Assembly (NCBI RefSeq): GCF_014656215.1 | Contig: NZ_BNBZ01000001.1 | Coordinates: 558,001-622,000, forward strand | DNA length: 64,000 bases | Reading direction: 5' to 3' | From: Streptomyces zaomyceticus | Lineage (GTDB): Bacteria; Actinomycetota; Actinomycetes; Streptomycetales; Streptomycetaceae | Shown here: positions 53,984 to 63,174 of the stretch, piece after piece | Position numbering within the stretch: position 1 is the first letter of the stretch | How the letters are laid out: each line of letters begins with the position of its first letter | Position numbers and translations under genes: made by a program | The notes under the pieces: model-generated | The model's database searches: none | What the model was told of the DNA's origin: nothing | The model's input: the letters and a program-made list of their open reading frames with translations, nothing else

Positions 53984-54655
53984 TCAGGGCAGCAGGTCGC
54001 CGGGGACGGGGAGCTTCTCCGCGCAGCCGAGGAGCACGCGCGTGCTCTCGGCGAGGGACTTCAGCAGCTGTTCCGTCGACACGGTCGCGTCGCCCTTGCG
54101 GCCCTCGTCGTTCACCGAGACCTGGAGCGGCAGCTCCCGGCCCTGGCCGGCGGCGGTACCCGGAACCGTGCAGGTCATGACGAGCGGGGTGCCCCAGTTG
54201 TCGGCGCGGGAGGCCACGTACAGCCCGTCCGCGACGGCCCGCCAGCGGAGCCTTCCCTCTCCGGAGGCCAGGAAGTCGATGTCGTACGTCGACCATCCGA
54301 CGGTGCCGGTGACCCGCGCCGACGTTCCGTCGCCCCCGCCCTCCATCTCGCACGGGTGGAACGTGGTGCGCTGGAGATCGTCCTTGCCGGCGGCCCAGCC
54401 GCGCGCCTCCGTGAGCAGGCGGTCCCGCATGTCCGTGAGCGACCGGTCGAACGGGCGGAACGCGCTGCCGAGGTCGGCGCTCACTGCGTCGACGTTCGCC
54501 CTGCCGAAGACCTCCTGGCAGGTCTTGAGCGCGGTCGGCGACACGGTCCCCGTTCCGCTCGGCTTCGGGGTGTCCGCGCCGCCGCAGGCCGTCGCCGAGA
54601 CGACGACGGCGAGCGCGGCGGCGCTCCTGCCCACCCACCTGCTGATGACCGGCAT
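53984..54655 (-). CDS. Lipoprotein, last gene of the WXG-module operon
   Basis: A 223-residue lipoprotein with signal ISRWVGRSAAALAVVVSATAC (lipobox cysteine about residue 22), a short Pro/Thr spacer, then a domain with two to three cysteines (TALKTCQEVFGRANVDAVSA, HPCEMEGGGDGTSARVTG, MTCTVPGTAAG). The style resembles DUF3558-like actinobacterial lipoproteins. A GTG at 54661 overlaps the upstream TGA (GTGA), so it is coupled to the 774-residue protein either way. It could be a surface partner or immunity-type factor for that protein (inference). Confidence 0.75.
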   Translation of the reverse strand: MPVISRWVGRSAAALAVVVSATACGGADTPKPSGTGTVSPTALKTCQEVFGRANVDAVSADLGSAFRPFDRSLTDMRDRLLTEARGWAAGKDDLQRTTFHPCEMEGGGDGTSARVTGTVGWSTYDIDFLASGEGRLRWRAVADGLYVASRADNWGTPLVMTCTVPGTAAGQGRELPLQVSVNDEGRKGDATVSTEQLLKSLAESTRVLLGCAEKLPVPGDLLP

Positions 54656-54657
54656 GC

Positions 54658-56982
54658 TCACCTGACCTTCTGCTCGGTACCGCTGACGAGCTGCTCGCCG
54701 TCCAGGTAGGCGCCCCGCGCGTCGTCGAGGAACGCACGCCGCTCGGCCTCCGTCATGCCGGTGGCGTCCGCGTAGTTCATCAGCGGGTTCATCGCGCTGC
54801 CACGCCCGGTCTCCCTCGTGGAGCCGATCGACGTCCGTGCCTCGTCGTCGTTCTTGTACTCGTTGTCCTTGAGGTACTCGAGGGTGCCGGAGGCGTACGA
54901 CGTGCTGACGGTCGAGCCGACGCTCTCCATGATGATCGGCACGACCGTGGCCGCCACGACGCCCGCCGCCGGACCGAGCACGATGGCCGAGCCGACGCCG
55001 ACGACCGCGGTGACACCGCCGCTGACCGCGGACTTGCGCCACTCGGCCTGCTGCTCCAGGGCCAGGTTCTTCTTGTCCTCGTCGTCCTTGAAGTCCTCGG
55101 CGATCTGGGTGACGCGCGACTCGTCGAGGACACCGTGGACGAGTGAACCGTTCTTGGCGAAAGCCATGGCGTCGTCCCGGTCCCCCTCCAGCGCCTTGAT
55201 GCCGCTCGCCTCGAAGACCTGCTGGGCCGCGGACATGCTCTTGTACGCGCCTTCGTCGCCCGCGACGGCCTTCATGAACTCCAGCGACGAGTTGAACCCG
55301 AAGTCCGTCCGCTTGCTGCCGTCGCTGCTGTTCCCGAAGAGCTCGTCGCGGTTGTACGCGTCTCCCGTGCCGCCGAAGTTCATCATCGAGTAGTTCAGGT
55401 CGTCGATGTAGGCGGCGCCCATGTTGCCCAGGCTGTCCATCAGCGGCTTGTGCTGCTCGCGCAGCTCGGTGCTCGAACCGTACGAGTCGATCACCTGCTT
55501 CATGATCTCGGCGGACTTCTCGTCGCGGTGCAGCTGTGGGTTGGGGTCGTCCCATCCGTGGCCCGTGGTCGCCGCCTCCAGGGCGTGGCCGAGGGCGTCC
55601 GGCATGTACTCGGCGGTCTTCTTCCAGTCGTCCGGGTTGTGGCCCTCGATGTCCGGGAAGAACTCGTACTCCTTGTTCTGGAAGTAGTCCAGGTAGCCCT
55701 TCTGGTTCCCGTCCTTCTTCGGGTCCAGATCGACCGTTCCGCCGAGGCTGCCGTCCTTGTTGTAGGACGTCGGCTCCTTGGAGAAGTACTCCTTCGACGC
55801 TTCCGGGCTGTGCCCGAGGGCTTCCAGCATGGAGACCATCGGGTCGAAGCCGGAGCCGTTGACACCCGACGGGTTGTACTGGTTCTGCAGCCAGCCTCCG
55901 CCCATCGGCTTGCTGTTGGCGAAGAGGTACGGGTCCTTCGCGTGGAGCTGGGTGACGTGTTCGGCGATCGGGACCAGGAACTTGGGGTCGTAGTTGCCGT
56001 AGCGCATGATGCCGCCGAGCAACTGGTAGCCGAAGGCCGGGTTGTTGTCGTACTTGACCAGCGGGATGCGTTCCGTGCCGAGCTTGCGCATGTCCGTGGA
56101 CCACTTGTCGGTCCACGCGTCGCCGCCCTGCGTCGCCGTCGCCAGGTTCATGCCCAGGTTCTTCTGGAGTTCCTGGACGTCGGCGAGGCGCTGCTTGTCG
56201 ACCTTCGAGTAGTCGTACGTGTCCGTGGACAGCTGGCCGAAGAACTCCAGCGCGCCCTTCGGACCCATGCCGTCGTAGAAGGTCCGGGAGAACTCCTTCG
56301 AGCCGCTGTTGTCCTTGAGCAGCTCGTTGAGGCGCATCAGCTCCTCGTGGGAGATGTCCCGGCCCTTCTTGGCCAGGTCGACGGCGCGCTGCGCCTCCTC
56401 GGCGTCGAGGCTGCCGTACTTCGGGGCGCTGAAGTTGTGCTTCTCGCCTGTGATGTTGGCCTTGAGGGCGTTGGAGCAGGCGACGTCCGCGTCGTCGCAG
56501 GTCTCGACGATCGCGTCGATCCGCTGCTGCATCGCCCTGATGTCGGCGTTCTCCTTGCGGACCATGTCCTGGAAGTCGGGGTCGTGCCGCATCCCCTGGT
56601 CCTTGGTCTGGGACAGCGGCTCGACGGCCTCGACCTTGCCGCTGGAGTCGACCCGGAAGCGCTGGGCCGGCGCCTCGGTCTCCACGATCTTCTTGAGGTC
56701 GTCCTTCGCCTTCTTGAAGGCGTTGTAGCCATCCTCCAGGACCTTGTGGATGCCGTCGGCGGCCTTGGCCGCGTCCTCGAACTCCTTCGCGGTCTTGTCC
56801 ACGAACGGCTTCGTGACCTCGGCGTTCACTCCGCGCCAGTAGTCGTCCTTGGCCTTCGCGGCCATCGTCGTACGGGCGTCGTCGGCGAGCTTGTCCAGCT
56901 TGCCCTTCATCGCGGACCAGTCGTCGGCCGCGGACTTCATCTTGTCGAGCGGCGCCTGGTACACGTTGTCAAAGGTCAGCAC
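54658..56982 (-). CDS. Large WXG-motif protein, DUF6571-like putative secreted effector
   Basis: A 774-residue protein. Residues 1-100 are a helical hairpin with a central WXG motif (KDDYWRGVNAEV, Trp49-Arg50-Gly51), as in type VII secretion substrates. A long soluble middle follows, with recurring helical and Asn/Gly-rich segments (GYQLLGGIMRYGNYDPKFLV, YIDDLNYSMMNFGGTG). A hydrophobic stretch near residues 660-700 (AVVGVGSAIVLGPAAGVVAA...) could insert into membranes. I associate this layout with the DUF6571 family. GTG 56982 follows GGTGGGGGACCTGCT. No known nuclease or protease motif. Confidence 0.75.
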   Translation of the reverse strand: MLTFDNVYQAPLDKMKSAADDWSAMKGKLDKLADDARTTMAAKAKDDYWRGVNAEVTKPFVDKTAKEFEDAAKAADGIHKVLEDGYNAFKKAKDDLKKIVETEAPAQRFRVDSSGKVEAVEPLSQTKDQGMRHDPDFQDMVRKENADIRAMQQRIDAIVETCDDADVACSNALKANITGEKHNFSAPKYGSLDAEEAQRAVDLAKKGRDISHEELMRLNELLKDNSGSKEFSRTFYDGMGPKGALEFFGQLSTDTYDYSKVDKQRLADVQELQKNLGMNLATATQGGDAWTDKWSTDMRKLGTERIPLVKYDNNPAFGYQLLGGIMRYGNYDPKFLVPIAEHVTQLHAKDPYLFANSKPMGGGWLQNQYNPSGVNGSGFDPMVSMLEALGHSPEASKEYFSKEPTSYNKDGSLGGTVDLDPKKDGNQKGYLDYFQNKEYEFFPDIEGHNPDDWKKTAEYMPDALGHALEAATTGHGWDDPNPQLHRDEKSAEIMKQVIDSYGSSTELREQHKPLMDSLGNMGAAYIDDLNYSMMNFGGTGDAYNRDELFGNSSDGSKRTDFGFNSSLEFMKAVAGDEGAYKSMSAAQQVFEASGIKALEGDRDDAMAFAKNGSLVHGVLDESRVTQIAEDFKDDEDKKNLALEQQAEWRKSAVSGGVTAVVGVGSAIVLGPAAGVVAATVVPIIMESVGSTVSTSYASGTLEYLKDNEYKNDDEARTSIGSTRETGRGSAMNPLMNYADATGMTEAERRAFLDDARGAYLDGEQLVSGTEQKVR

Positions 56983-56996
56983 AGCAGGTCCCCCGC

Positions 56997-57425
56997 CTAC
57001 TTGAAGTACTCGTTGATCTTGGATGCCGCGAGGGCCGCCTGGATGTCCGCCTCTTCCTTGGCGTGCGAGGCCGCGCTGTAGTCGAGGTGGTTGGAGATGT
57101 TGGCGCAGGCGTCGAGCAGCGTGTTCAGCTGCGAGCTCCACGTCTCCTGCACGGTCGACATCGCCGACCCGGTGGCGAAGCCGTGGCTGGACAGACTCGT
57201 CGCCGCGTCCGTGGTGTTCGTCCGCGCGTGGTTGCCGTCCTTGGCCAGCCGGCCGTGCAGCGCGTACGCGGCGCCGCCGATGGCTCCGAGCTTGTCCTGG
57301 TCGACGCTGAGGTCGGCGTTCCCGCCGCCACCGCCACCGGGCTCGGGGGCGACCTGGTTGAGCCTCATGCTCACACCGGCCGTGGACGCGGACCGTACCG
57401 ACGCCCACTCCTGTTCGAACGACAT
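56997..57425 (-). CDS. WXG100-like small protein
   Basis: A 142-residue, mostly helical protein. A Gly-rich hinge (residues 29-35) precedes two helices; the second contains STVQETWSSQLNTLLDACAN, then NHLDYSAASHAKEEADIQAA. This resembles the larger relatives of the ESAT-6/WXG100 family found beside DUF6571-type proteins. No signal peptide. ATG 57425 follows GGGGGAGAGC. The next gene starts 14 bp downstream, so the two are one transcript and are probably secreted or act together. Confidence 0.75.
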   Translation of the reverse strand: MSFEQEWASVRSASTAGVSMRLNQVAPEPGGGGGGNADLSVDQDKLGAIGGAAYALHGRLAKDGNHARTNTTDAATSLSSHGFATGSAMSTVQETWSSQLNTLLDACANISNHLDYSAASHAKEEADIQAALAASKINEYFK

Positions 57426-57748
57426 GCTCTCCCCCGTGACGGTGATCGTTCCGGCTTCGCCTCAGCAAGTTCCGTGCCCACGGAAACACGGTGATCGTAG
57501 TCCCCCCGGTGCCTGTTCGAGCCCGGCCGACCGGGAATCACCGCCGACCCCGACATCTTCACGGTGTCCGCATGCCCGCTTCACCTTCGCAACCGGGACA
57601 CCCCGGACTTCCCGGACCACCCCACCGCCGGTCCCCGCTCCCTCTCCCCTTCCCGCACACCTCCCGCGCACGGCCTCCCGCCCCCGCCTCGGTAGGCTCG
57701 ACCCGCCCCCGTCACCACGGGGTGCACGAACGACGGGGGGCACGAGCG
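57426..57748. other. 323-bp divergent intergenic region
   Basis: No gene seen. It separates the leftward WXG operon from the rightward kinase genes and must hold both promoters. The right half is a C-rich, purine-poor stretch (CCTCCC-type runs near 57640-57700). No clear operator found. Confidence 0.5.
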
Positions 57749-58639
57749 GTGGAACAGTCGCGCACACAGCAGGAATCCGCGCGGCGGATCGGTCCGTTCC
57801 GGCTGATCACCCGCCTCGACCCGCCCCATTCCGTCCTGCCCTGCCGCCGGTTCGTGGCCCGCACCGAGGACGGCGAGCACACCGTGCTGCTCAACACCCC
57901 GCTGCCCGGCACCGATCCCGCCCGGTTCGCCGCGGAGGCCGAAGCCGCCCGCTTCCTCCTCGGTCCCTGGATCGCCCCGGTGACCGGAGTGGCCGGCCCC
58001 GGCGAGGCGCCCTGGTCCGCGAGCCCGTACCTTCCGGCGCTCCCGCTCCCCGTGGCGCTCGCCGTCCACGGCGGCCCACTGCCCGAGGCCACCGTCCGGG
58101 CCGTCGGCGCCACCCTCGCCGAGGCGCTGGCCACCGCGCACGGCCAGGGCCTCACACACGCCGGGGTCTCCCCCGCCGCCGTGCTGCTCACCGCCGACGG
58201 CCCCCGGCTGACCTGCTTCGGCGCGGTACGGGCCGCCTCGGCCGACGGCGAGCCGCGCACCGGCCTGCCGGGCCTCGACCCGGGGGCGCTCGCCCCCGAG
58301 CAGGCCTCGGGCGGCCGGCCGCGTCCGCCGGGCGACGTCTTCGCGCTCGGCGCCGTCCTCGCGTACGCCGCCACCGGTCACACGGTGCCCGAGCGGGACG
58401 AAATCCCGCCCGCCCTGCGCCCGGTGATCGCCTCGTGCCTGGCCCGCGACCCGGCCGACCGGCCCACGGCCGCCGCCCTCATGACGGCGCTCGCCCCGCC
58501 GTCCACGCACGAGACGGTGCTGAACTCGGGCGGCTCCCTGCTCTCCCCCGGCTGGCTTCCGGGCCGGGTGGTCGCCGCGCTGGCCCGCCAGTCCTCCGAG
58601 CTCCTCGCCGCCGAACTCCCCGAGCCGGCCCGGGTCTGA
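57749..58639 (+). CDS. Degenerate Ser/Thr protein kinase (pseudokinase)
   Basis: A 296-residue protein with the kinase fold layout but missing catalytic residues. The phosphate loop is absent (ITRLDPPHSVLPCRRF), the VAIK lysine is replaced (EHTVLLNTP), the HRD motif reads HAGVSPAAVLL in place of HRDLKPxNVLL (His137), and DFG reads CFG (Cys156). The late landmarks stay: APEQASGGRPRPPGDVFALG, with DPADRPTA. GTG 57749 follows ACGGGGGGCACGAGC. No membrane segment. It probably acts as a scaffold or regulator for the two active kinases that follow, 71 bp on. Confidence 0.85.
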   Translation: MEQSRTQQESARRIGPFRLITRLDPPHSVLPCRRFVARTEDGEHTVLLNTPLPGTDPARFAAEAEAARFLLGPWIAPVTGVAGPGEAPWSASPYLPALPLPVALAVHGGPLPEATVRAVGATLAEALATAHGQGLTHAGVSPAAVLLTADGPRLTCFGAVRAASADGEPRTGLPGLDPGALAPEQASGGRPRPPGDVFALGAVLAYAATGHTVPERDEIPPALRPVIASCLARDPADRPTAAALMTALAPPSTHETVLNSGGSLLSPGWLPGRVVAALARQSSELLAAELPEPARV

Positions 58640-58710
58640 ACACCCCCGCCCCGGCTGCCCGCCCGCGTACCTGCCCGCCCTCCCTTCCCCGGACCTGACG
58701 GACCTCATCC

Positions 58711-60909
58711 ATGCTGTCGCCCCTGACCCACGACGACCCGGCCGACGTCGCCGCCCACCGTCTCCTCGCCCGCCTCGGCTCCGGCGGCATGGGCACGGTG
58801 TATCTGGCGCGCACCCCCGGCGGCCGTACCGTCGCGCTCAAGACCGTGCACGCGCGGCTCGCCACCGACCCCGCCTTCCGTGCCCGTTTCCGGCTGGAGA
58901 CGGACGCGGCGCGGATCATCGGCGCCCGCCACGGCGCGGCCGTCGTCGACGCCGATCCCCTGGCCGAGACACCCTGGCTGGCCACCGAGTACGTCCTCGG
59001 CCCGCCGCTCGACGACGCCGTCGCGCTCGGCGGCCCCCTCCCCGAACCGACCGTCCGCGCCCTGGGCGCGGCGCTCGCCGGGGCCCTCGCCCAGCTGCAC
59101 TCCTCGGACGTGGTCCACCGCGACCTGAAGCCCTCGAACGTCCTCGTCACCGCGTACGGCCCGAAGATCATCGACTTCGGCATCGCCCGCGCGGCCGGCG
59201 ACGAGCACCTCACACGGACGGGAGCGGCGGCCGGCACGCCCGCCTTCATGTCGCCGGAGCAGGCGAGCGGCCAGGAACACCCGCCCGCGGGCGATGTGTT
59301 CGCTCTCGCCGGTGTCCTCGTCTTCGCCGCCACCGGCCACGGCCCGTTCGGTACGGGCTCCGCCGCCGACCTCCTCTACCGCGTCCGCTACGCCGATCCC
59401 GACCTCTCCGGCGTACCCGAGGCACTGCTGCCGCTCCTGACGGCCTGCCTCTCCAAGGACCCGGAGGCCCGCCCCACCACCGGTGACCTGATCGACCGTC
59501 TCCACGACGGCCACGGCGAGTTCGCCGACCATCTGCCGCCGCTACTCCTCACCGACATCGCCCGCCGCGCGACCGATGTCTGGCTGCACGCGCCGCACCG
59601 GCTGCCGGCCCCCGCTGAGTCCGCGGTGGCCGAGACCACCCCGGGCACCCCAGTCTCCCGCCGCCGTCTGCTCTCCGCCGGCGGTGCCGCCCTGCTCGGG
59701 GTGGCGGGCGCCGGTGGCGGGGCCTGGGCGTGGCTGCGCTCCCGGGACGACGAGGGCGGGACCGGGACCACGACGGGCTCGGTGACCGCGACGGGCCCCA
59801 CCGCCATCCCCGCGAAGACGGCCTCCGACGGCGCCCCCACGGCCCTGTGGCAGGGCGAGGTGCTCGACCGCGAGCAGAAGGCCTTCCCCCTGCTCGCCGG
59901 TGGCGTCGTCGGCTTCGCCGAGACGGTCTCCTTCCGGGCCGTGTCCCCGAAGGACAACGCCGAACTCTGGACCGACAACAAGGTCTCGGAGCCCCTGCAG
60001 ATCACCACCGACGGCACGTCCTTCTACGCCGCGGACGGGCCCGTCGACGGTCCGGGCCGACTCCACATCCGTACGCTCGCCCCCCTCACCGGCGAGGAGA
60101 CGGCCCGGACGGTCACCCTCAAGGGCTTCGACGGCGCCGGCAGGAACATGGAGGTGTTCACGGTCTCCGGCGGAATCCTCTACGCGACCGCCCGCCGCGG
60201 CTCCTTCGACGACCCGCTGGAGAAGAACGACGTCGACTGGCACATGTTCGCCGTCGACCTGCGCACGGGAAAGTTCGTGTGGCGCTTCGCGTACGACTGG
60301 GACGGCGTCCGCCCGTGGCTCTCCAGCATCGTGGGCGACCGGCTGATCCTCGGCAAGAACAGCGGCGACCTGGATTCCTTCCTCGTCCAGGCGAGGGACC
60401 TGCGCACCGGCCGTCAGCTGTGGCAGCGCAGACTGCCCCTGGAGGACTCGTCCTGGTACATCCCCGGCCAGCTCACCACCGACGACCGGCACGTCTACGT
60501 GGGCGGCGACCGGCTGCGGGCCCTGCGCGTCACCGACGGCAGGATCGCCTGGGAGTTCGGCTCGGGCACCAGAAGCACCGAGTACGGCGTGCCGGTGCTC
60601 GCCGACGGGCTCGTCCACGTGAACAAGAACGGCGTGGGGATCGTGGCCGTCAGCGCGGACAAGGGCCTCAAGCGCTGGGAAGAGGTCTACTCGGGCCGCA
60701 GCCTGACGCCGTCCCTCTTCGACAAGCCCGTGGTCGGCGAGAAGTACGTGTACGCACCCGTCCAGGGCGGCCTGAGCGCGGTCGACCGCACGACGCACGT
60801 CTCGGACTGGGTGTTCCCGACGGACGCGACACGGTTCGTCGTCGACAAGGACCGGAAGCGGATCATCGGGGCCGGGAAGTCGAGCGTCATGGCCATCCCC
60901 TACGCCTGA
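58711..60909 (+). CDS. Receptor Ser/Thr protein kinase with PQQ-like propeller ectodomain
   Basis: A 732-residue receptor kinase. The N-terminal kinase is complete: GSGGMGTVY loop (23-31), Lys44 in VALK, VVHRDLKPSNVLV (Asp138), IIDFGIAR (Asp155) and SPEQASG. The segment SRRRLLSAGGAALLG (316-330) starts the only membrane span, to about residue 342. The remaining 390 residues are beta-propeller-like, with PQQ-type repeats such as FAVDLRTGKFVWRF, QARDLRTGRQLWQR, RALRVTDGRIAWEF and ISADK-like blades. The ectodomain would sense ligands outside. ATG 58711 opens with LSPLTHDDP. Confidence 0.93.
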   Translation: MLSPLTHDDPADVAAHRLLARLGSGGMGTVYLARTPGGRTVALKTVHARLATDPAFRARFRLETDAARIIGARHGAAVVDADPLAETPWLATEYVLGPPLDDAVALGGPLPEPTVRALGAALAGALAQLHSSDVVHRDLKPSNVLVTAYGPKIIDFGIARAAGDEHLTRTGAAAGTPAFMSPEQASGQEHPPAGDVFALAGVLVFAATGHGPFGTGSAADLLYRVRYADPDLSGVPEALLPLLTACLSKDPEARPTTGDLIDRLHDGHGEFADHLPPLLLTDIARRATDVWLHAPHRLPAPAESAVAETTPGTPVSRRRLLSAGGAALLGVAGAGGGAWAWLRSRDDEGGTGTTTGSVTATGPTAIPAKTASDGAPTALWQGEVLDREQKAFPLLAGGVVGFAETVSFRAVSPKDNAELWTDNKVSEPLQITTDGTSFYAADGPVDGPGRLHIRTLAPLTGEETARTVTLKGFDGAGRNMEVFTVSGGILYATARRGSFDDPLEKNDVDWHMFAVDLRTGKFVWRFAYDWDGVRPWLSSIVGDRLILGKNSGDLDSFLVQARDLRTGRQLWQRRLPLEDSSWYIPGQLTTDDRHVYVGGDRLRALRVTDGRIAWEFGSGTRSTEYGVPVLADGLVHVNKNGVGIVAVSADKGLKRWEEVYSGRSLTPSLFDKPVVGEKYVYAPVQGGLSAVDRTTHVSDWVFPTDATRFVVDKDRKRIIGAGKSSVMAIPYA

Positions 60910-60998
60910 CCTGCCCCCGCCCCGGCTTCTCCCCGACGTCTCAGCGCTTCAGTTCACTTCACTTCTCTCCTCTTCCGATTCCAGCAGAAGGCATTTCC

Positions 60999-63098
60999 GT
61001 GACCACGCAGCCCCTCGCCACCGGCGATCCGCTCCGGCTCGGCCCGTACCGCCTGCTCGGCGTCCTCGGCGAGGGCGGCATGGGCAAGGTGTACGTCGGC
61101 AGGGACGCCACCGGAGCCCCCGCCGCCGTCAAGGTCCTCCGCCCCGAACTCGCCCACGACCAGCACCTCGCCCAGCGGTTCGTCCGCGAGGCCGACATGG
61201 CGCGGGCCGTCACCAGCAGGGGCGTGGCCCGGGTCCTCGGAGCGCAGACCGAGGGCGGACGGCCGTGGATCGCCGCCGAGTTCCTCGCGGGACCGACGCT
61301 CGACGAGGCCGTCAAGGCGTACGGGCCGATGGACGAGGCCGCCGTCCGCGCCCTCGCCCACCAGCTCGCCCGCACCCTCCACGACATCCACGCGGCCGGC
61401 CTGGTCCACCGCGACCTCAAGCCCGCGAACATCGTGCTCACCTCGACCGGCCCGCGGATCATCGACTTCGGCATCGCGCGTCCCGAGCACGGCCTCACCC
61501 TCACGACGACGGGCCAGATTCCGGTCACCCCGGGCTACGGGGCCCCGGAACAGGTCCTGGGGCAGCGCGTCGGCCCCGCGTCGGACGTCTTCTCCCTCGG
61601 TGCGGTCCTCGTCTTCGCGGCGGGCGGCCGCCGGGCCTTCGACGGAGCGCACGTGCCGGCCGTCCAGTACGAGGTCGTGCACGGGACGGCCGACATGAGC
61701 CTGGTGCCGCCGCAGCTCCAGGAGCTGATCGGGCCGTGCCTGGCGAAGGACCCGGCGTTCCGTCCGACGCCCCCGCAGGTCGCGGCGGCCTTCGCCCCGC
61801 CGAAGGGAGCGGACCGCGCCTGGCGCAAGGGCCCGCTCGCCGAGGACATCAAGCGACGCGAGACCGCGACGAAGCGGCTGACCGCGCCCGCGGACACCGC
61901 CGTACCCTCCTCGCCGTCCCGGCGGCGCTTCCTCACCGGAGCAGCCGTCGGCGTGGCGGTCCTGGGTACTGGCGGCGGGGTGGGCGCGTGGTGGCTGAAC
62001 CGGGGCGCGAAGACCCCGTCGTTCGACGTGCCGCCCGCCGTGGCGACCCCGGAGGCGGCCTTCGTCTCGAGCATCGACATCCGGCAGGACGAGGCCCCCG
62101 ACACCCTGTGGGGCCCGCTCGACGTGACGGCCCCGGAGGGTGAACTCCCCCTGCCGGTACGGGATGTGGTGATCGTGCAGGCGAAGACGGGCGGGCTGCT
62201 CGCCCTCGCCGTCAAGGACGGGAAGGAGCGATGGAGGGCCAAGGACATCGACGCCGACGCCGGTTTCGTCTCCGTCGCCGACCGGCTCGTCGTCGGCGTC
62301 GACAAGGAGGGCGGGCTGCGCGCGTTCGTGGCCTCCACCGGCGCCCCCGTCTGGCAGACGGGCAGCGACGTCGACGACGTCCTCGCCGCCGACGACACCC
62401 ATGTCTACCTGGTGACGAAGGACAACGAGCTCCGCGCCGTCAACGCCTGGACCCTCGCCACGACATGGGCCCGCCCGATGACGTCACCCCGTTCGCAGAA
62501 CGGCCCCGCGAAGGCCGCGGTGGGCAGGAAGCGGCTCGTGATCCACGGCCGGGACGGCCACTGCGCCGCGCTCTACACCGAGACGGGCGAGACGGACTGG
62601 GAGATCAAGGACCAGGGCACCGACGGCCAGGCCCCGACGCTCGGCGACAACAACACCGCCTACTTCGGCGGCTCCCAGCTGACGGCCCGCCGCCTCGACC
62701 GCGGTGACTTCATCTGGACGGAGCGGGCGAAGAGCGAGGCGTCCCCGCACGGTTGGGGAACCCCTGTGGCGAGCGGCGACCTCGTCTTCGCGTCCAACGC
62801 GTACAACGCCTACCGGTACAGCACGCAGCCGGGCATGAACTCCTCGATCTCGGACTGGTACGAGGTCCTGGACGACACCGGCCCCGGCAACGTCAACCCC
62901 CCTGTCGTGCAGGGCGCGACGGTCTGGTTCCACGCCCCGGACAACAGCTACGTCCAGGTCGTCCACAAGACCACCGGCACCCGCCTCTTCCAGGCGAAGT
63001 TTCAGCGCACGGGCTCCTACCAGCTGGCGAGCGGCGGCAACCGGGTCTTCATCGCCCGGGGCGGCCGCATCGCGGCGATGCCGGTGTTCGAGAGGTAG
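60999..63098 (+). CDS. Receptor Ser/Thr protein kinase with PQQ-like propeller ectodomain
   Basis: A 699-residue paralog of the preceding kinase: loop GEGGMGKVY (24-32), Lys45 in AAVKVL, LVHRDLKPANIVL (Asp139), IIDFGIARP (Asp157), PGYGAPEQ. Internal twin-arginine segment SRRRFLTGAAVG at 307-318 leads into the single membrane span to about 332. The C-terminal 360 residues contain PQQ-type blades (LALAVKDGKERWRAKDI, LRAFVASTGAPVWQTG, LRAVNAWTLATTWARP). GTG 60999 follows AGAAGGCATTTCC. It lies 89 bp after the first kinase, so cotranscription is likely. Confidence 0.93.
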   Translation: MTTQPLATGDPLRLGPYRLLGVLGEGGMGKVYVGRDATGAPAAVKVLRPELAHDQHLAQRFVREADMARAVTSRGVARVLGAQTEGGRPWIAAEFLAGPTLDEAVKAYGPMDEAAVRALAHQLARTLHDIHAAGLVHRDLKPANIVLTSTGPRIIDFGIARPEHGLTLTTTGQIPVTPGYGAPEQVLGQRVGPASDVFSLGAVLVFAAGGRRAFDGAHVPAVQYEVVHGTADMSLVPPQLQELIGPCLAKDPAFRPTPPQVAAAFAPPKGADRAWRKGPLAEDIKRRETATKRLTAPADTAVPSSPSRRRFLTGAAVGVAVLGTGGGVGAWWLNRGAKTPSFDVPPAVATPEAAFVSSIDIRQDEAPDTLWGPLDVTAPEGELPLPVRDVVIVQAKTGGLLALAVKDGKERWRAKDIDADAGFVSVADRLVVGVDKEGGLRAFVASTGAPVWQTGSDVDDVLAADDTHVYLVTKDNELRAVNAWTLATTWARPMTSPRSQNGPAKAAVGRKRLVIHGRDGHCAALYTETGETDWEIKDQGTDGQAPTLGDNNTAYFGGSQLTARRLDRGDFIWTERAKSEASPHGWGTPVASGDLVFASNAYNAYRYSTQPGMNSSISDWYEVLDDTGPGNVNPPVVQGATVWFHAPDNSYVQVVHKTTGTRLFQAKFQRTGSYQLASGGNRVFIARGGRIAAMPVFER

Positions 63099-63174
63099 AG
63101 CCCGGCCGGTCACCCGGTGCACGGCCCCGTCAGGGAGGACGGGGCCTCCTGGGGGACTGGGCGGAGGAAGGGGC

